Positions 35,816 to 45,052 of a stretch of DNA of 64,000 bases are shown piece by piece. The stretch is from Breznakia pachnodae (lineage in GTDB: Bacteria; Bacillota_I; Bacilli_A; Erysipelotrichales; Erysipelotrichaceae): contig NZ_JAUSUR010000004.1 of NCBI RefSeq assembly GCF_030814225.1, positions 370,410-434,409 of the forward strand, written 5' to 3'. Positions within the stretch are counted from its first letter, which is position 1; each line of letters opens with the position of its first letter. Under the pieces are notes generated by a model. The model was not told where the DNA came from, made no database searches, and saw only the letters and a program-made list of their open reading frames with translations. The position numbers were made by a program, and so were the translations under genes.

Positions 35816-36766
35816 TCAAAAAAATTCATCATCAATCAGTTGTACACATGCATCTGATGCTGATTTAAACAAATGACTATAGGTTTTCTGTACTTCTGTT
35901 TCGGTATTACCTAACCTTTCTGCAACGGCTTTAGAAATTGCTCCATTATTAATTAAAAACGAAGCATGACTGTGTCTTAAACTATGTACTTTTAACTGTG
36001 GTAGTTTTCCTAATTCTGTAATTTTTTTAAATTTTCTCCCAACATTTCTTATATGTACTGGTTGATTTCCTCCAAAAAGAAATTGTGCATTTTCAGTGTA
36101 TCTATCATTATAATACTCAAAATATTGATTCATAATTTGTCTTAATATTTTTGGCATTTTAATTTTTCTTCTTGAATTAAATGTTTTTGGTGCAGTAACT
36201 AGATATCCACTCTCAATCTCTGTCCTTGGAAAAAAAGTACATGTTTTGTAAATATTAATATAAGTATTATTAATAATATCATTTTTACTAAGTGCCAAGA
36301 CTTCCCCAATGCGCATCCCCATATAATACAAAATCGATATAATCACAAAATATATGTAATCATTGGGATTTTTTTCTATCCATGTTTTAAAGCATTGATT
36401 GATTATTCTCCAGTCATCTGGTGTATAATGTCTTACTTCTTTAATCACCTCATCAGGGTTTCTATAAATGCTTATCTTTGAAATGGGATTTACTATAATT
36501 AACTCTTCCTTCAACGCAAAAGAGAAAATCTTATTCAAATACGATCTGATTTTATTCGTATAACTAACTGATTTCTTTTCAAAAACAGGATTTAATATAT
36601 CATTTTCTATTAATTTTTCATTTAATAATGTTAAATCAAAATCTTTCCATTGCGATAATGCATTAGCCATATACTTATTTGATAATTTAGTTGATGTCTT
36701 GATTTCTCTACTTTTATACTTATCGTATAACTCAATCAACTCATTTAATGTGAATGATTTTTTCAT
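35816..36766 (-). CDS. tyrosine recombinase / integrase
   Basis: The 316-residue protein has a core-binding region (about 1-105) and a catalytic domain (about 115-310) with Arg in MGMRIGEVLALS, the HSLRHSHASFL box, a Gly-Asn (LGNTETEVQKT) and the nucleophile Tyr in YSHLF. The N-terminal DNA-arm domain seen in larger ICE or phage integrases is missing. GGAGG precedes the ATG. It would integrate and excise the element bounded by the tRNA-fragment site at 34151. Confidence 0.9.
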   Translation of the reverse strand: MKKSFTLNELIELYDKYKSREIKTSTKLSNKYMANALSQWKDFDLTLLNEKLIENDILNPVFEKKSVSYTNKIRSYLNKIFSFALKEELIIVNPISKISIYRNPDEVIKEVRHYTPDDWRIINQCFKTWIEKNPNDYIYFVIISILYYMGMRIGEVLALSKNDIINNTYINIYKTCTFFPRTEIESGYLVTAPKTFNSRRKIKMPKILRQIMNQYFEYYNDRYTENAQFLFGGNQPVHIRNVGRKFKKITELGKLPQLKVHSLRHSHASFLINNGAISKAVAERLGNTETEVQKTYSHLFKSASDACVQLIDDEFF

Positions 36767-36802
36767 ATCCTTAATCCCTCCATTTATTCATATTTTCTCA
36801 TT

Positions 36803-37170
36803 TTATTTGCAAAAGGTTTCTATAACACTTATAGGTACTCTATTTTCTATTAAAATAGTTTTTACATTCCCTGAAATATTTGACATCTCTAATATCTTTC
36901 TACATGCAAATGCATCAGCTTCTATTTCATACTTATCCTTTACAATAGAGTGGTTCCATGAAATCGATTTTTCCATGTGCAAGAAATAATTTCCCATCTC
37001 ATGTAAGACGGGATAAGCCATTCCTCTACTTGAAGATATTTCTTGATTCCAATATAATTTTTAATTATCAGAGCATTTGGCTCGTTCTCATTTAAATCAA
37101 GTTCCTTAATAATTATTCCATGTGAAGCAGCTAGTTTGATAACCTTATGTTTCAATTCATTATAATTCAT
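36803..37170 (-). pseudogene. ImmA/IrrE-type metallopeptidase, frameshifted
   Basis: Two frames join into one ImmA/IrrE-like protein. The first (from 37170) reads to YIGIKKYLQ; the second (MAYPVLHEMGNYFLHMEK to the end) supplies the peptidase motif. One missing base near 37036 (CAAGTAGAGG for an expected CAA-AGT-AGA-GG) separates them. The second His of HExxH is Asn (HEMGN), so the enzyme would lack a zinc ligand even if repaired. Such peptidases normally cleave the neighbouring repressor to induce the element. The start overlaps the 3' end of the XRE gene. Confidence 0.7.
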
Positions 37171-37576
37171 CATTACCATCTCTTTCCATCTCATTATAGA
37201 GTTTTTCTACTGCTGCAACCCTATTTATAATTTCTTCCCCAGTCAGTTTAAGGATATCAAAACCAAAGACAAAATAAGCGTCTCCACATTCTTCACGTAA
37301 CATATCCATAATTCGAATAGCCTTTTGAAGTTTCTTGAAATTTTCATCTTCTGAATAATAATATTTTTGATCCCATCCCAATAATCGTATAGGGGTTGTT
37401 CCTAACTCAGAAGCAATTGTTTCGATATTACATTTAAATTTATCTACAGTTGTTAAACTCCCTGATGTAATTCTTTGTAACGCTGATTTTGATATTCCAG
37501 TTCTCCCTGATAATTCTAATAACGTAACCTCCTTTTGCCTCATCATAACTTCTATTCGTCTCCCACATTCCTTCAT
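37160..37576 (-). CDS. XRE-family regulator, element repressor
   Basis: The 138-residue protein has an N-terminal helix-turn-helix (about 1-60, LELSGRTGISKSALQRITSG) and a helical C-terminal part (about 75-138). It is upstream of and overlapping the broken immA gene, the usual repressor and antirepressor pair of ICE and phage. AGGAGGCG precedes the ATG. Confidence 0.82.
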   Translation of the reverse strand: MKECGRRIEVMMRQKEVTLLELSGRTGISKSALQRITSGSLTTVDKFKCNIETIASELGTTPIRLLGWDQKYYYSEDENFKKLQKAIRIMDMLREECGDAYFVFGFDILKLTGEEIINRVAAVEKLYNEMERDGNDEL

Positions 37577-37825
37577 ATTTTAACGCCTCCTGTTCTTAGT
37601 TGCATTTAATCATAGGACAATGTTCATTTCAACCCCTTTGTGACAATCGGTAGCTTAAAAGTGATAATTGGTAAATATCGTTTCGCATATCGGTTTTTTT
37701 TCCCGATTTATGCATCTTATTTGACTGCGCTTCTTTATAGTTGTATAGTGTCGTGCATAGGAGAAAAGGCGGAATTTACGAAAGACAAATATGTTAGTGT
37801 AGTAGCTTTATTTGAGCCTCACAAA

Positions 37826-38002
37826 ATGATGAAACCTCTATCAATATTTTTAAATGGAACAGAGGCAAAAATCGATTGCATCTTAGATACCTGTGTAATA
37901 AATGAAAAGAATATTTTAAGTTATAAATATATTGTGAAAGTTGATAATCAAATTCTTGATTTATATTATAATACATTCACAAGTGTATGGTTCGTCAAAT
38001 AG
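37826..38002 (+). CDS. small conserved hypothetical protein of mobile elements
   Basis: The 58-residue frame begins MMKPLSIFLNGTEAKIDCIL and ends VDNQILDLYYNTFTSVWFVK. The pattern (M-K-P-L... basic strand, I-D-x-I-L-D, closing WFV) resembles small proteins often found beside XRE and UmuC-type genes in Firmicute elements; this is recall, not a checked match. The frame stays open to 37640 upstream, but no start there has a ribosome binding site. The internal ATG pair has only a weak GAG. It faces away from the XRE gene. Confidence 0.45.
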   Translation: MMKPLSIFLNGTEAKIDCILDTCVINEKNILSYKYIVKVDNQILDLYYNTFTSVWFVK

Positions 38003-38015
38003 ATAATTCAAAAAA

Positions 38016-38051
38016 AGAATCGCATTCCATCAGCATAACGGAAGCGATTCT
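38016..38051 (+). terminator. bidirectional terminator
   Basis: Stem AGAATCGC / GCGATTCT (38016-38023 and 38044-38051) with inner TTCC/GGAA pairs; T-runs on both sides. It separates the small plus-strand gene from the converging methyltransferase gene. Confidence 0.85.
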
Positions 38052-38062
38052 TTTCTTTGTAA

Positions 38063-38770
38063 TTATATATTATCCACCTCATTAACCCTGCGAACACTTA
38101 CTTCAAAGTACTTGGAATCTCTTTCAACACCTATATAATCCCTTCCTATTTTCTTAGCAGCGACAGCTGTTGTCCCAGATCCAAGAAAACAATCAAATAT
38201 TATATCTCCCTCTTTACTAGCGTTGGATATTAATGTCTCGATAATTTCAATTGGTTTGACAGTGGGATGATTATACTTCTTTTTATCTTTAATATTTAGT
38301 GGTGTGATCCAATACGTTTTTCCTGATTGATATGTTGTTGTAAGTTTCACTCCCTTGCGAAAGTAAAGACAAAATTCCTTATCATTCAAATAATTTGGGC
38401 CATATGCTGGTATCGGATTCGTTTTAATCCAAACTAATATATCAAAAGCACATTTATGAATGCCAACGAAATAATTTAGGTACTGGAGTATTTGTTTCTT
38501 ATTGCACCAAACATAGATATTTGGTTTCTTCATAATTCTCATGAACTCATCAAATATTCTTGAGTCAATTCCTTTTGTTATTTGTGCTGTGTTTAATTCG
38601 TTTGTTAAATTCTGTAATGACTTGGATATCTTTCCATTACCTGATGAAGAGGAAGCTATTTCATATGGTGGATCGATTACAATTAAATCAATTGATTGAT
38701 CTGGTATTTCCTTTATAACCTCATATGCATCACCAAGTATTATATTGTTTCTTTTTACTTTGATTATCAC
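38063..38770 (-). CDS. site-specific DNA methyltransferase (N4/N6-type)
   Basis: The 235-residue enzyme has the amino-methyltransferase catalytic motif DPPYEIA (about residue 33) and a C-terminal SAM-binding FLGSGTTAVAAKKIGRDYIG with PTVKP before it. The catalytic motif precedes the FxGxG motif, a beta-type order. It methylates adenine N6 or cytosine N4 in DNA; the site cannot be told. No restriction endonuclease stands beside it, so it is likely a solitary or element-protection enzyme. The start is GTG and ribosome binding is weak. Confidence 0.88.
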   Translation of the reverse strand: MIIKVKRNNIILGDAYEVIKEIPDQSIDLIVIDPPYEIASSSSGNGKISKSLQNLTNELNTAQITKGIDSRIFDEFMRIMKKPNIYVWCNKKQILQYLNYFVGIHKCAFDILVWIKTNPIPAYGPNYLNDKEFCLYFRKGVKLTTTYQSGKTYWITPLNIKDKKKYNHPTVKPIEIIETLISNASKEGDIIFDCFLGSGTTAVAAKKIGRDYIGVERDSKYFEVSVRRVNEVDNI

Positions 38771-38886
38771 CTCATTTCTTTCGTCAGCTGATCTTATCTA
38801 CTACTATTCTATATTAAAAAAATTGCAAAAGTAGTCTTGCAATTTATAAAATTCATTTTAAGTTAATACATGCTATTTCTTGTCTA

Positions 38887-39609
38887 TCACGTAAGTTGCT
38901 TTGAATGTGTTTTCCCTAGTCTTTCCCAAACATCTTCAATAAAATCACTCATATGTATATCATCCACTACCTCATCAAACAAATCTATACAATCAGGATG
39001 GAAGGCGCAATACTTTAGAGTCCATTCTTTTCGTTTTTGTTTTGTAGTACACTTTTGAAATCCAATATCCTCCATAATTTCGCTAGCTAATTCCTCTCTC
39101 TCTGATAAAATTTCTTTTCTTGATTTAAATCTTGGCCCATTAAATTTATCTATATGTTTAGCTGCAAGGCGATCCATCGCTACTTTTCCAGAAGGATATA
39201 TATCATTATCTTCAATTATGCTTCTATTAATTTCACTATAAACAAGATTTGTGCCTTGATATAAACATGAAACAGTAATTTGAAATACACCAGAAAAATC
39301 TACATCAAATAGTCTTCTATGGTATTCATTGACCTCATCATAAGCCAATTCCTCATCCAAATCATAAAGAGCAGAGTCTTCGATATCTTCTTCCTCAATA
39401 AGAAACATATTAGGACTCAAGTATGTTTCTTCATAAAATATAATTTCTGGATTTAGTTTATTTACAACCGCTATAAATTCATCTATACCTTTCAATATAA
39501 CTTTTGACATTTCTACCATTAAATCATCTTCATCACAATGAACATATAATATATCTGGTTTGTTAATCATCATTTTTATTTGTTCTAAATTTTGTATCTT
39601 CTTTTTCAT
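38887..39609 (-). CDS. hypothetical acidic protein
   Basis: The 240-residue protein is acidic, has no membrane segment and begins MKKKIQNLEQIKMMI. A distinct run of Glu and Asp occurs at about 92-107. It has five cysteines, three of them near the C-terminus (FQKCTTK, KYCAFHPDC), which could bind metal; this is a guess. I do not recognise the family. GGAGGAG precedes the ATG. It lies 19 bases after the RhuM-Fic gene in the same direction and may be its partner. Confidence 0.6.
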   Translation of the reverse strand: MKKKIQNLEQIKMMINKPDILYVHCDEDDLMVEMSKVILKGIDEFIAVVNKLNPEIIFYEETYLSPNMFLIEEEDIEDSALYDLDEELAYDEVNEYHRRLFDVDFSGVFQITVSCLYQGTNLVYSEINRSIIEDNDIYPSGKVAMDRLAAKHIDKFNGPRFKSRKEILSEREELASEIMEDIGFQKCTTKQKRKEWTLKYCAFHPDCIDLFDEVVDDIHMSDFIEDVWERLGKTHSKQLT

Positions 39610-39628
39610 ATATTTATTTCTCCTCCAA

Positions 39629-40573
39629 TTATTTTATTAGTAACTTTATCAAATTTAGTATCAATTCTATATCTTTTGGTCCTCTTGATGCTATTGGAAT
39701 TGTTAAAGTGGCCAATGTCTCTTCACTTATTCTTTTTTTGTTATCTAAAAATAGTGCTTCATTCTTATCCATAAAATACAAAAAAATTGTTGCTGCAATT
39801 CGTTTGTTTCCATCAAAAAAAGAGTGATTCTTTGTTATAAAATACAAAAGGTGCGCTGCTTTATCTTCTAATGAAGGATATAAATCATCTCCTCCAAAAC
39901 TTTGATAAATGGTTGCAATACTCGAGCGAAAAGATTCATCTCTTTCAATAGCAAATTTATCACCTTTTTCTTGAAATTTCGATTTTTTTATTACATCCAT
40001 ACATTCTTCATAAGTTATTTTATAAATTGCTTTTTGACCTTCTGGAACTTGTATTGAATGATGATCATAGTCATCAAGTATCTTTAGCCCATCACTATAT
40101 GCAATAAGAAAATCTAATATTGAATCACTTGATACAGTGAGTTTACCATCCACCTTCCGATAGTTATCTAGTATTTCAACTACATGGTTATAATCCTGTA
40201 TACTTAAAACTTTAGGGTTAAGTGCGTACCCTTTGATTAAATATTCTCTGAGTATCTTATTGGCCCACTTGCGAAATTGAACTCCTCTATGACTCTTTAC
40301 TCTATAGCCCACGCTGATAATGACATCAAGGTTGTAAAAATTCACTGGTTTATCAGAATTTGCAATATGCATTTTTTGCATATTGCTTCCTTCTTCCAAC
40401 TCACCTTCACTAAAAATCTTTTTTATATGTCTGGATATAACCGACTGATCTTTATCAAATAACTCTGACAATTGCTTTTGATCCAACCAAACAGTATCTT
40501 CTTCAGGACTTACTTGCACTTCTAAGCTCAATTCATTATCAATAAACTTAATTACGTTTTTATCTTCACTCAT
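39629..40573 (-). CDS. RhuM-family protein with C-terminal Fic/Doc domain
   Basis: The 314-residue protein has the RhuM-type N-terminal region (about 15-115, VWLDQKQLSELF...YRVKSHRGVQFRKWANKILREYL) and a C-terminal Fic fold (about 175-290) with the motif HSFFDGNKRIAA, close to the HPFxxGNGR consensus of AMP-transferases and Doc kinases. It would modify a cytoplasmic target or act as a toxin; target unknown. The 240-residue gene downstream is the only candidate antitoxin. AGAGG precedes the ATG. Confidence 0.8.
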   Translation of the reverse strand: MSEDKNVIKFIDNELSLEVQVSPEEDTVWLDQKQLSELFDKDQSVISRHIKKIFSEGELEEGSNMQKMHIANSDKPVNFYNLDVIISVGYRVKSHRGVQFRKWANKILREYLIKGYALNPKVLSIQDYNHVVEILDNYRKVDGKLTVSSDSILDFLIAYSDGLKILDDYDHHSIQVPEGQKAIYKITYEECMDVIKKSKFQEKGDKFAIERDESFRSSIATIYQSFGGDDLYPSLEDKAAHLLYFITKNHSFFDGNKRIAATIFLYFMDKNEALFLDNKKRISEETLATLTIPIASRGPKDIELILNLIKLLIK

Positions 40574-40622
40574 ACAACCACCTCTGCTACAAACAGATCA
40601 TACTATATTTATTCCTCTATAC

Positions 40623-40655
40623 AAAAAAAGACCCACGTATTTGTGGGCCATTTTT
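40623..40655. terminator. terminator between the RhuM-Fic gene and a gene remnant
   Basis: Stem CCCAC / GTGGG (40632-40636 and 40643-40647) with a run of seven A (40623-40629) on one side and five T (40651-40655) on the other, so it works in either direction. It follows the minus-strand remnant at 40682. Confidence 0.65.
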
Positions 40656-40681
40656 CGATTGGAATTATATTCATTTGTAAA

Positions 40682-40822
40682 TTAATCACTCTCATCAACT
40701 TCATTTTTCTTTTGAATATGCTTATTCATATTTTGAAGCAAACGATATGTATAGTTGTGCACAGGCTGCCTATAAACCTCTTCTAAGGTTCGTTCACATA
40801 CATCTGTATACTTTGTTGTCAG
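40682..40822 (-). pseudogene. C-terminal remnant of an unknown gene
   Basis: 46 codons read credibly on the minus strand, including TLEEVYRQPVHNYTYRLLQN and ending EVDESD with a stop and a terminator after it. A stop codon lies directly upstream and no start or ribosome binding site is present. The upstream part was lost before or with the insertion of the IS21-type element at 40993. 40823-40992 holds nothing identified. Confidence 0.4.
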
Positions 40823-41073
40823 TGTCTATATTCCTTTTGCATGTGGACTCTGTTATATCTTCTTATGTACTGTTTCTATTTGCACGTCTATTTACGATAT
40901 AAATAATACTTTTTATGTGATAATTGAAATCTTTTAATCTCTGGGATATGTATTTTTACAAAATACTATTAAAAACTCATATACACTACACATGATAATG
41001 TCAATATAAGAAGTGCCAATTATGATGCAATAGGATAAGCCAAAACTGGCACTTCTTATTGCATCATTTTTGG

Positions 41074-41844
41074 TTAGTTAATTGCATCACCTTCTTCTTC
41101 AATCATTACGAGCTTATCTTTAATTCGATAGGAACGTCCTGTAATGTTGATAACGTGTGAATGATGCAATACTCTATCCAAAATCGCATTTGCTAATACT
41201 GGATCACCAAAGATTTCTCCCCATTTTGATAATGGCTTATTTGTCGTTAATATTGTTGAATGTTTTTCATATCGCTTTGCTATTAACTGGAAGAATAAAT
41301 TTGATGATTCTAAATCTAATGGTAAAAATCCTACCTCATCTATAATCAGTATTTTATATTTTGCGAAATGCTTCAATCGTGTTTCTAATCGATTCTCCAT
41401 GTGTGCTCTTTTTAACTGCAGAACTAAATCATTACAGTTAATAAAATATGTACTTACTCGATTTCTTGCTGCTGCTTCTCCTATAGATACTGACAAATGA
41501 GTTTTACCTACTCCTGGTGTTCCTATAAATATTATATTTTCCTTCTGTTCTAAAAATCTCAATTGTTGAAAATCTAATATTTGCTCTTTTTTTATTGATG
41601 GCTGATAACTAAAATCAAAATCTTGAAAGGTTTTGATATAGGGAAAGTTTGCTGTTCTTACACATGCATTAATTGCTCTTTTCTCTCGTAAATCCATTTC
41701 TAGATTTGTAAGTTCATACAGTGCTTCTATTACTGTTTTCTTTCCATCATTAATAAAGGTTATATAACTATCCAAACCTTCTCTCATCTTGTCTAATTTC
41801 ACGGTCTCCAAATTATTAATTAATTTATTATATGGTGTTGCCAT
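41074..41844 (-). CDS. istB: IstB-like ATP-binding protein of IS21 element
   Basis: The 256-residue AAA+ ATPase has a Walker A GTPGVGKTHLS (about residue 109) and Walker B ILIIDEVGFLP (about 170), and a conserved RSYRIKD C-terminal end. It loads the IstA transposase at target DNA. It overlaps istA by 17 bases, and AGGAGGC precedes the ATG. Length is normal; it looks intact. Confidence 0.93.
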   Translation of the reverse strand: MATPYNKLINNLETVKLDKMREGLDSYITFINDGKKTVIEALYELTNLEMDLREKRAINACVRTANFPYIKTFQDFDFSYQPSIKKEQILDFQQLRFLEQKENIIFIGTPGVGKTHLSVSIGEAAARNRVSTYFINCNDLVLQLKRAHMENRLETRLKHFAKYKILIIDEVGFLPLDLESSNLFFQLIAKRYEKHSTILTTNKPLSKWGEIFGDPVLANAILDRVLHHSHVINITGRSYRIKDKLVMIEEEGDAIN

Positions 41845-43063
41845 GCTGGTTGCCTCCTATCTGATCTAATAACTCAAGATTTTCTCTTGCAACACTTTCT
41901 ATATCAATATCTTTGTTGTGGATTGAATTTCTCAACGCTTCTTGATAATGATCCATATGATAGTTGAATTTTTTGTGTTGAATATCATGTACCGTTATCA
42001 GTGTGTATTGATGATATAAATATATTTTCGTTCCAATTGGGACGATTCGTATCCTTTTATTAATATATCTTGAGGGGACTGAATAGCCATTCCCCTGATA
42101 GGTTATAAGTAGCGTTGACGGCACATTTTGGGTACTGCCTCCCTCTATATAACTTTCCATCATTACTTTATTTGGTAATGGATTTAATGCTTCTTTTTCA
42201 CTTTCAAATAAGCTGATTGGTGGTAAGTTTGTTGTCTGATTGATTGTGTTGTTTATCTTGTAATTTAATTGTTCTATCAATTCTATCAGTTCTTTTTCAC
42301 TTTCGATTTCTCCATCATATGCTTGTAACCATGATGCAAATCGATTCGCTGATTCTGTTTTTCCTTTGGTTTGTGGACTTCTTGTTTTACACAACTTGAT
42401 TTGCACTCCCGTATCATTTTCAAAGGATTTGATTTTTGGGTGTTTTCGTTTATGTCCATTGGTTATACTTACCACTGCTGTCATATTATCGGTCAATACA
42501 TGTCTTGGTACTCCACCTAATTGTTGGAAAATATCAATTAGACATCGAAGAAAATCTTCTGTTGTTTTACTTTTGGTGTACACAAAGAGATGCATTCGTG
42601 AATGTCCCAGTGTCGAACTCATTAAATGAAATTGAATGACTTCTCCTTGTTTCGTTTGTAATTGTAGATTTTCTTTCCAATCTACTTGTAACTGTTCACC
42701 TGGTTTCGTTTCAAAGCGCACATGTGGTTTTTCTTTCTTTTTCGCTTTTATTCCATTTCGATAAGTATAGGAGCGAAAATTATTATAAGTTCCCAATTCT
42801 TCCACCGAATACTTATCAATCATGTATTCATATGCTCCTCGATTATTTACTCCTGGTTTTTGAAGTAGCTTTATGATTTCTTCTTGATATGGATCTAATC
42901 TACTTTTTTTCTTTTTCCTCTGCACTGTTTGTCTTCCACCTTGTTTCCAGTACTTTGATATCGTATGTCGATTCACTCCATACTTCCTCTGTAATGCACT
43001 GAAATTTGGTTTTATGTTCATGTTCATATATATCAATAATTCTCCATGTAAGTTTGTATCCAT
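41828..43063 (-). CDS. istA: IstA transposase of IS21 element
   Basis: The 411-residue DDE transposase has an N-terminal HTH (about 8-50, ALQRKYGVNRHTISKYWKQG) and an rve core (about 115-250, with QVDWKE carrying the first Asp, LTDNM the second Asp and SPQTKGKTESANR with the Glu). I start at the ATG with AGGAGA upstream, 18 codons inside the longest frame. It appears complete. Confidence 0.9.
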   Translation of the reverse strand: MDTNLHGELLIYMNMNIKPNFSALQRKYGVNRHTISKYWKQGGRQTVQRKKKKSRLDPYQEEIIKLLQKPGVNNRGAYEYMIDKYSVEELGTYNNFRSYTYRNGIKAKKKEKPHVRFETKPGEQLQVDWKENLQLQTKQGEVIQFHLMSSTLGHSRMHLFVYTKSKTTEDFLRCLIDIFQQLGGVPRHVLTDNMTAVVSITNGHKRKHPKIKSFENDTGVQIKLCKTRSPQTKGKTESANRFASWLQAYDGEIESEKELIELIEQLNYKINNTINQTTNLPPISLFESEKEALNPLPNKVMMESYIEGGSTQNVPSTLLITYQGNGYSVPSRYINKRIRIVPIGTKIYLYHQYTLITVHDIQHKKFNYHMDHYQEALRNSIHNKDIDIESVARENLELLDQIGGNQHGNTI

Positions 43064-43187
43064 GATTTTGATTCTCCTATTTAATATAAGAAATTGTATC
43101 ATGGTGTTTTGATGCAATTACATTGCCATTTCTGGTTGTTCTTATTGCATCATTTTTGGCACTTTACATAGTAGCATTATCAAAAAA

Positions 43188-43863
43188 CTAAATAATTAAT
43201 AACGAATAAATATTAAAATAAATAATGAATATTTCCTTTATTAAAACATAATTATATTGAGCATTATATGCCTCATTATAAAGCTCGAAAGAAGATATAT
43301 TTATCATTCCTAACGTTTTTTCATAACTTGTTAAATCTTTTGGATTTATTGCACGTACTAAATAAGAATTTTCAGTAAAAATCGATTTTACTTCTGGAGC
43401 AACACTATATCTTAAATAAACATTGGAATATGCAATACTCTCCTCAAATTCATTGTTAAAGTATCGTTTGCTTTCCTCTCCAGTAAAATTATTCGATCTG
43501 CTTAGTTCGTTTAGGTAAACAAGATTCCTTTTCACTTAATATCCTAGTAATCCTAAATTTGCTATCTGCAGACTGATTGAAGTTTCGTTTCATACATTCA
43601 CATACTGTCGCAACTTGTACTTGATGATAGAATCTATAAGGTGATGCATTACGAAGAGTATCTCTATAATCTGTCACTGGGTAACCAGCTACATGCATTG
43701 CTTGCAGTCCAACCTTCCCTAATGTAACTGCTTTGTATCCAGTTCTGGCATCTAATGTATAATCTTGTGGAATATATATTTTTCTGATTTGTAAATATCT
43801 ATATTGTGCCAGTTGCATAATCCGTTGTTCTACACTAGATTTAGAATCATCAAATTTATTCTT
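43188..43863 (-). pseudogene. frameshifted remnant, possibly a replication-relaxation-like protein
   Basis: Two overlapping minus-strand frames (43489-43818, extendable to 43863, and 43188-43535) appear to be one broken gene. The first reads AVTLGKVGLQAMHVAGYPVT and NASPYRFYHQVQVATVCECM, recalling replication-relaxation proteins of conjugative elements. The second continues after a frameshift near 43510. A stop at 43864-43866 cuts it off upstream. The assignment is tentative. Confidence 0.35.
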
Positions 43864-43974
43864 TCAGTTGATAGCAAAGCAATACGAAAACATTCGATAA
43901 TATTAACGATAAATAAGCATTATTAAAATAGGGAGAAATATTCTGTGATTCAATATTAGCAAATGCATTTTTGT

Positions 43975-43997
43975 CACTTCTTATACTGACATTATCA
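43975..43997. mobile_element. solitary IS21-type terminal repeat
   Basis: CACTTCTTATACTGACATTATCA matches the left end of the IS21 copy (in inverted order) at 22 of 23 bases. No transposase gene is attached. It marks an earlier copy or a deletion end. Confidence 0.55.
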
Positions 43998-44198
43998 TAT
44001 TAAAAACTAAAAATAGCAATTGATAAAAAGTAAAATCACAAATCTGATAAAATGAATTGTTTAATAGAATTTAAAACAACAAATAGTATTGAAAATATAG
44101 AGAATTACTTCGCTAATAAACTATTTAAAAATAGGGATTTGGAAAGATGAAGGAAAATAGAAGATATATTAAAAATTAAATGGTAAAATTTTAAGTGA

Positions 44199-44378
44199 AG
44201 AAGAGATTATTTTCTTTTTAGTAGACTTGATAATGGAAAAGTTAGTAGATATAAGAATATATTGAAAGATATAGACATTACAGATGGATTTCAACTGATT
44301 TATAAATCAAAATATTTTGGCTACAACAATATTTATAATGGTATTATAGTATACCATTTAGGATATAAATGTATTTAA
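44199..44378 (+). pseudogene. short gene remnant, unassigned
   Basis: One plus-strand frame reads 59 credible codons (FSRLDNGKVSRYKNILKDID, then FGYNNIYNG) to a stop at 44376-44378, with a stop directly upstream and no start. An upstream frame at 44053 (MNCLIEFKTTN...) may be the same gene's beginning. The region looks like decayed coding sequence of an accessory gene. Confidence 0.25.
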
Positions 44379-44514
44379 TTGATGCTCATTATTTGTACGC
44401 TGGAAATTTAGCAGAGATAAGAACTAATTATATCAATAAATACAGAACATGTGACTCTCTGCATGTCTAATTTATTTAACCCACAATCAACCACTAATTA
44501 AGGTGTTTTTTTAA

Positions 44515-44660
44515 TTGCATTAATAAAATAAAACAATTATAATTGATTCTGTTAGAGAAGCATCTCTAACGCCGCACAATGTATCAAATCCTTTCATGAT
44601 TTATAGATTTGATATATTGTAATCTATCTGGCAATCTGTAATAGGGTAGCCTTTTTTATT
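44515..44660 (+). ncRNA. putative small RNA unit 0 with promoter
   Basis: Promoter-like TTGCAT (44515-44520), 17 bases, TATAAT (44538-44543). The RNA would hold a perfect hairpin GTTAGAGA/TCTCTAAC (44551-44570) and a longer one (about 44576-44620), ending at GTAGCC then TTTTTT (44652-44657). No reading frame is present. First of a tandem series. Confidence 0.4.
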
Positions 44661-44712
44661 TGCTGAAAAACAACTTCGTAAAAATAAATGTGGATATGGT
44701 TGTTTTAAATGC

Positions 44713-44837
44713 TATAATAATGTAGCAAAGCGAAGATGTAGCCCCTCCAAGACACATCCTCACTTTGTAAAGGGTAGGTTCCCTCCTACTGAAATGCAAA
44801 GACATGACTCTCTCGTTTTGTCTTTGTATATTTTTTT
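44713..44837 (+). ncRNA. putative small RNA unit 1
   Basis: Extended -10 TGCTATAAT (TATAAT 44713-44718). The RNA has hairpins presenting CCCCTCC and TTCCCT in loops (about 44735-44790) and a terminator stem CAAAGACA/TGTCTTTG (44797-44804, 44819-44826) with seven T. The C-rich loops could pair with Shine-Dalgarno sequences, as in known trans-acting sRNAs; this is inference. Confidence 0.5.
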
Positions 44838-44844
44838 GATATGT

Positions 44845-44905
44845 TATAATAAGTGATCCAAACAGGTCGAGTGAATAAAGGTGTGACCCGTTTGGATTAC
44901 TTATT
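44845..44905 (+). ncRNA. putative small RNA unit 2
   Basis: Extended -10 TGTTATAAT (TATAAT 44845-44850) begins just after the terminator of unit 1. A long stem, arms 44851-44868 and 44885-44902 (core ATCCAAAC/GTTTGGAT), makes nearly the entire RNA. It lacks a clean T-run. Confidence 0.4.
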
Positions 44906-44912
44906 CTTACAA

Positions 44913-45036
44913 TTGACATGAGTAATTTTTTTGATATAATATTAAAAGTAAAATGAGGTTGTATATATCCCTTTCCTATCTTCTTCCTTATTTTACACTT
45001 ATACTTGACCTTACTTTCATACGTAAGGTCTTTTTT
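44913..45036 (+). ncRNA. putative small RNA unit 3
   Basis: Canonical promoter TTGACA (44913-44918), 16 bases, TATAAT (44935-44940). The RNA has a stem joining GTAAAATGAGG and CCTTATTTTAC around a pyrimidine-rich loop, then a terminator stem GACCTTAC/GTAAGGTC (45007-45014, 45023-45030) and six T. This is the most convincing unit of the series. Confidence 0.6.
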
Positions 45037-45052
45037 ATTTATGTAAAAGGAA

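Larger units (their letters stand above)
40993..43182 (-). mobile_element. IS21-family insertion sequence, intact
   Basis: The 2190-bp element begins and ends with TGATAATG in inverted orientation, followed by related tandem blocks containing AAGTGCCAA...ATGATGCAATA at each end, the multiple terminal repeats typical of IS21. It contains overlapping istA and istB genes. No target duplication is evident at the flanks (CTACACA and AAAAACT). It probably inserted into the degraded gene left of it. Confidence 0.88.

Noticed and set aside
37640..37825. Longer N-terminus for the small protein ending at 38002
   Set aside because: The frame is open, but the upstream starts lack ribosome binding sites and the hydrophobic sequence there does not look like part of the small protein.
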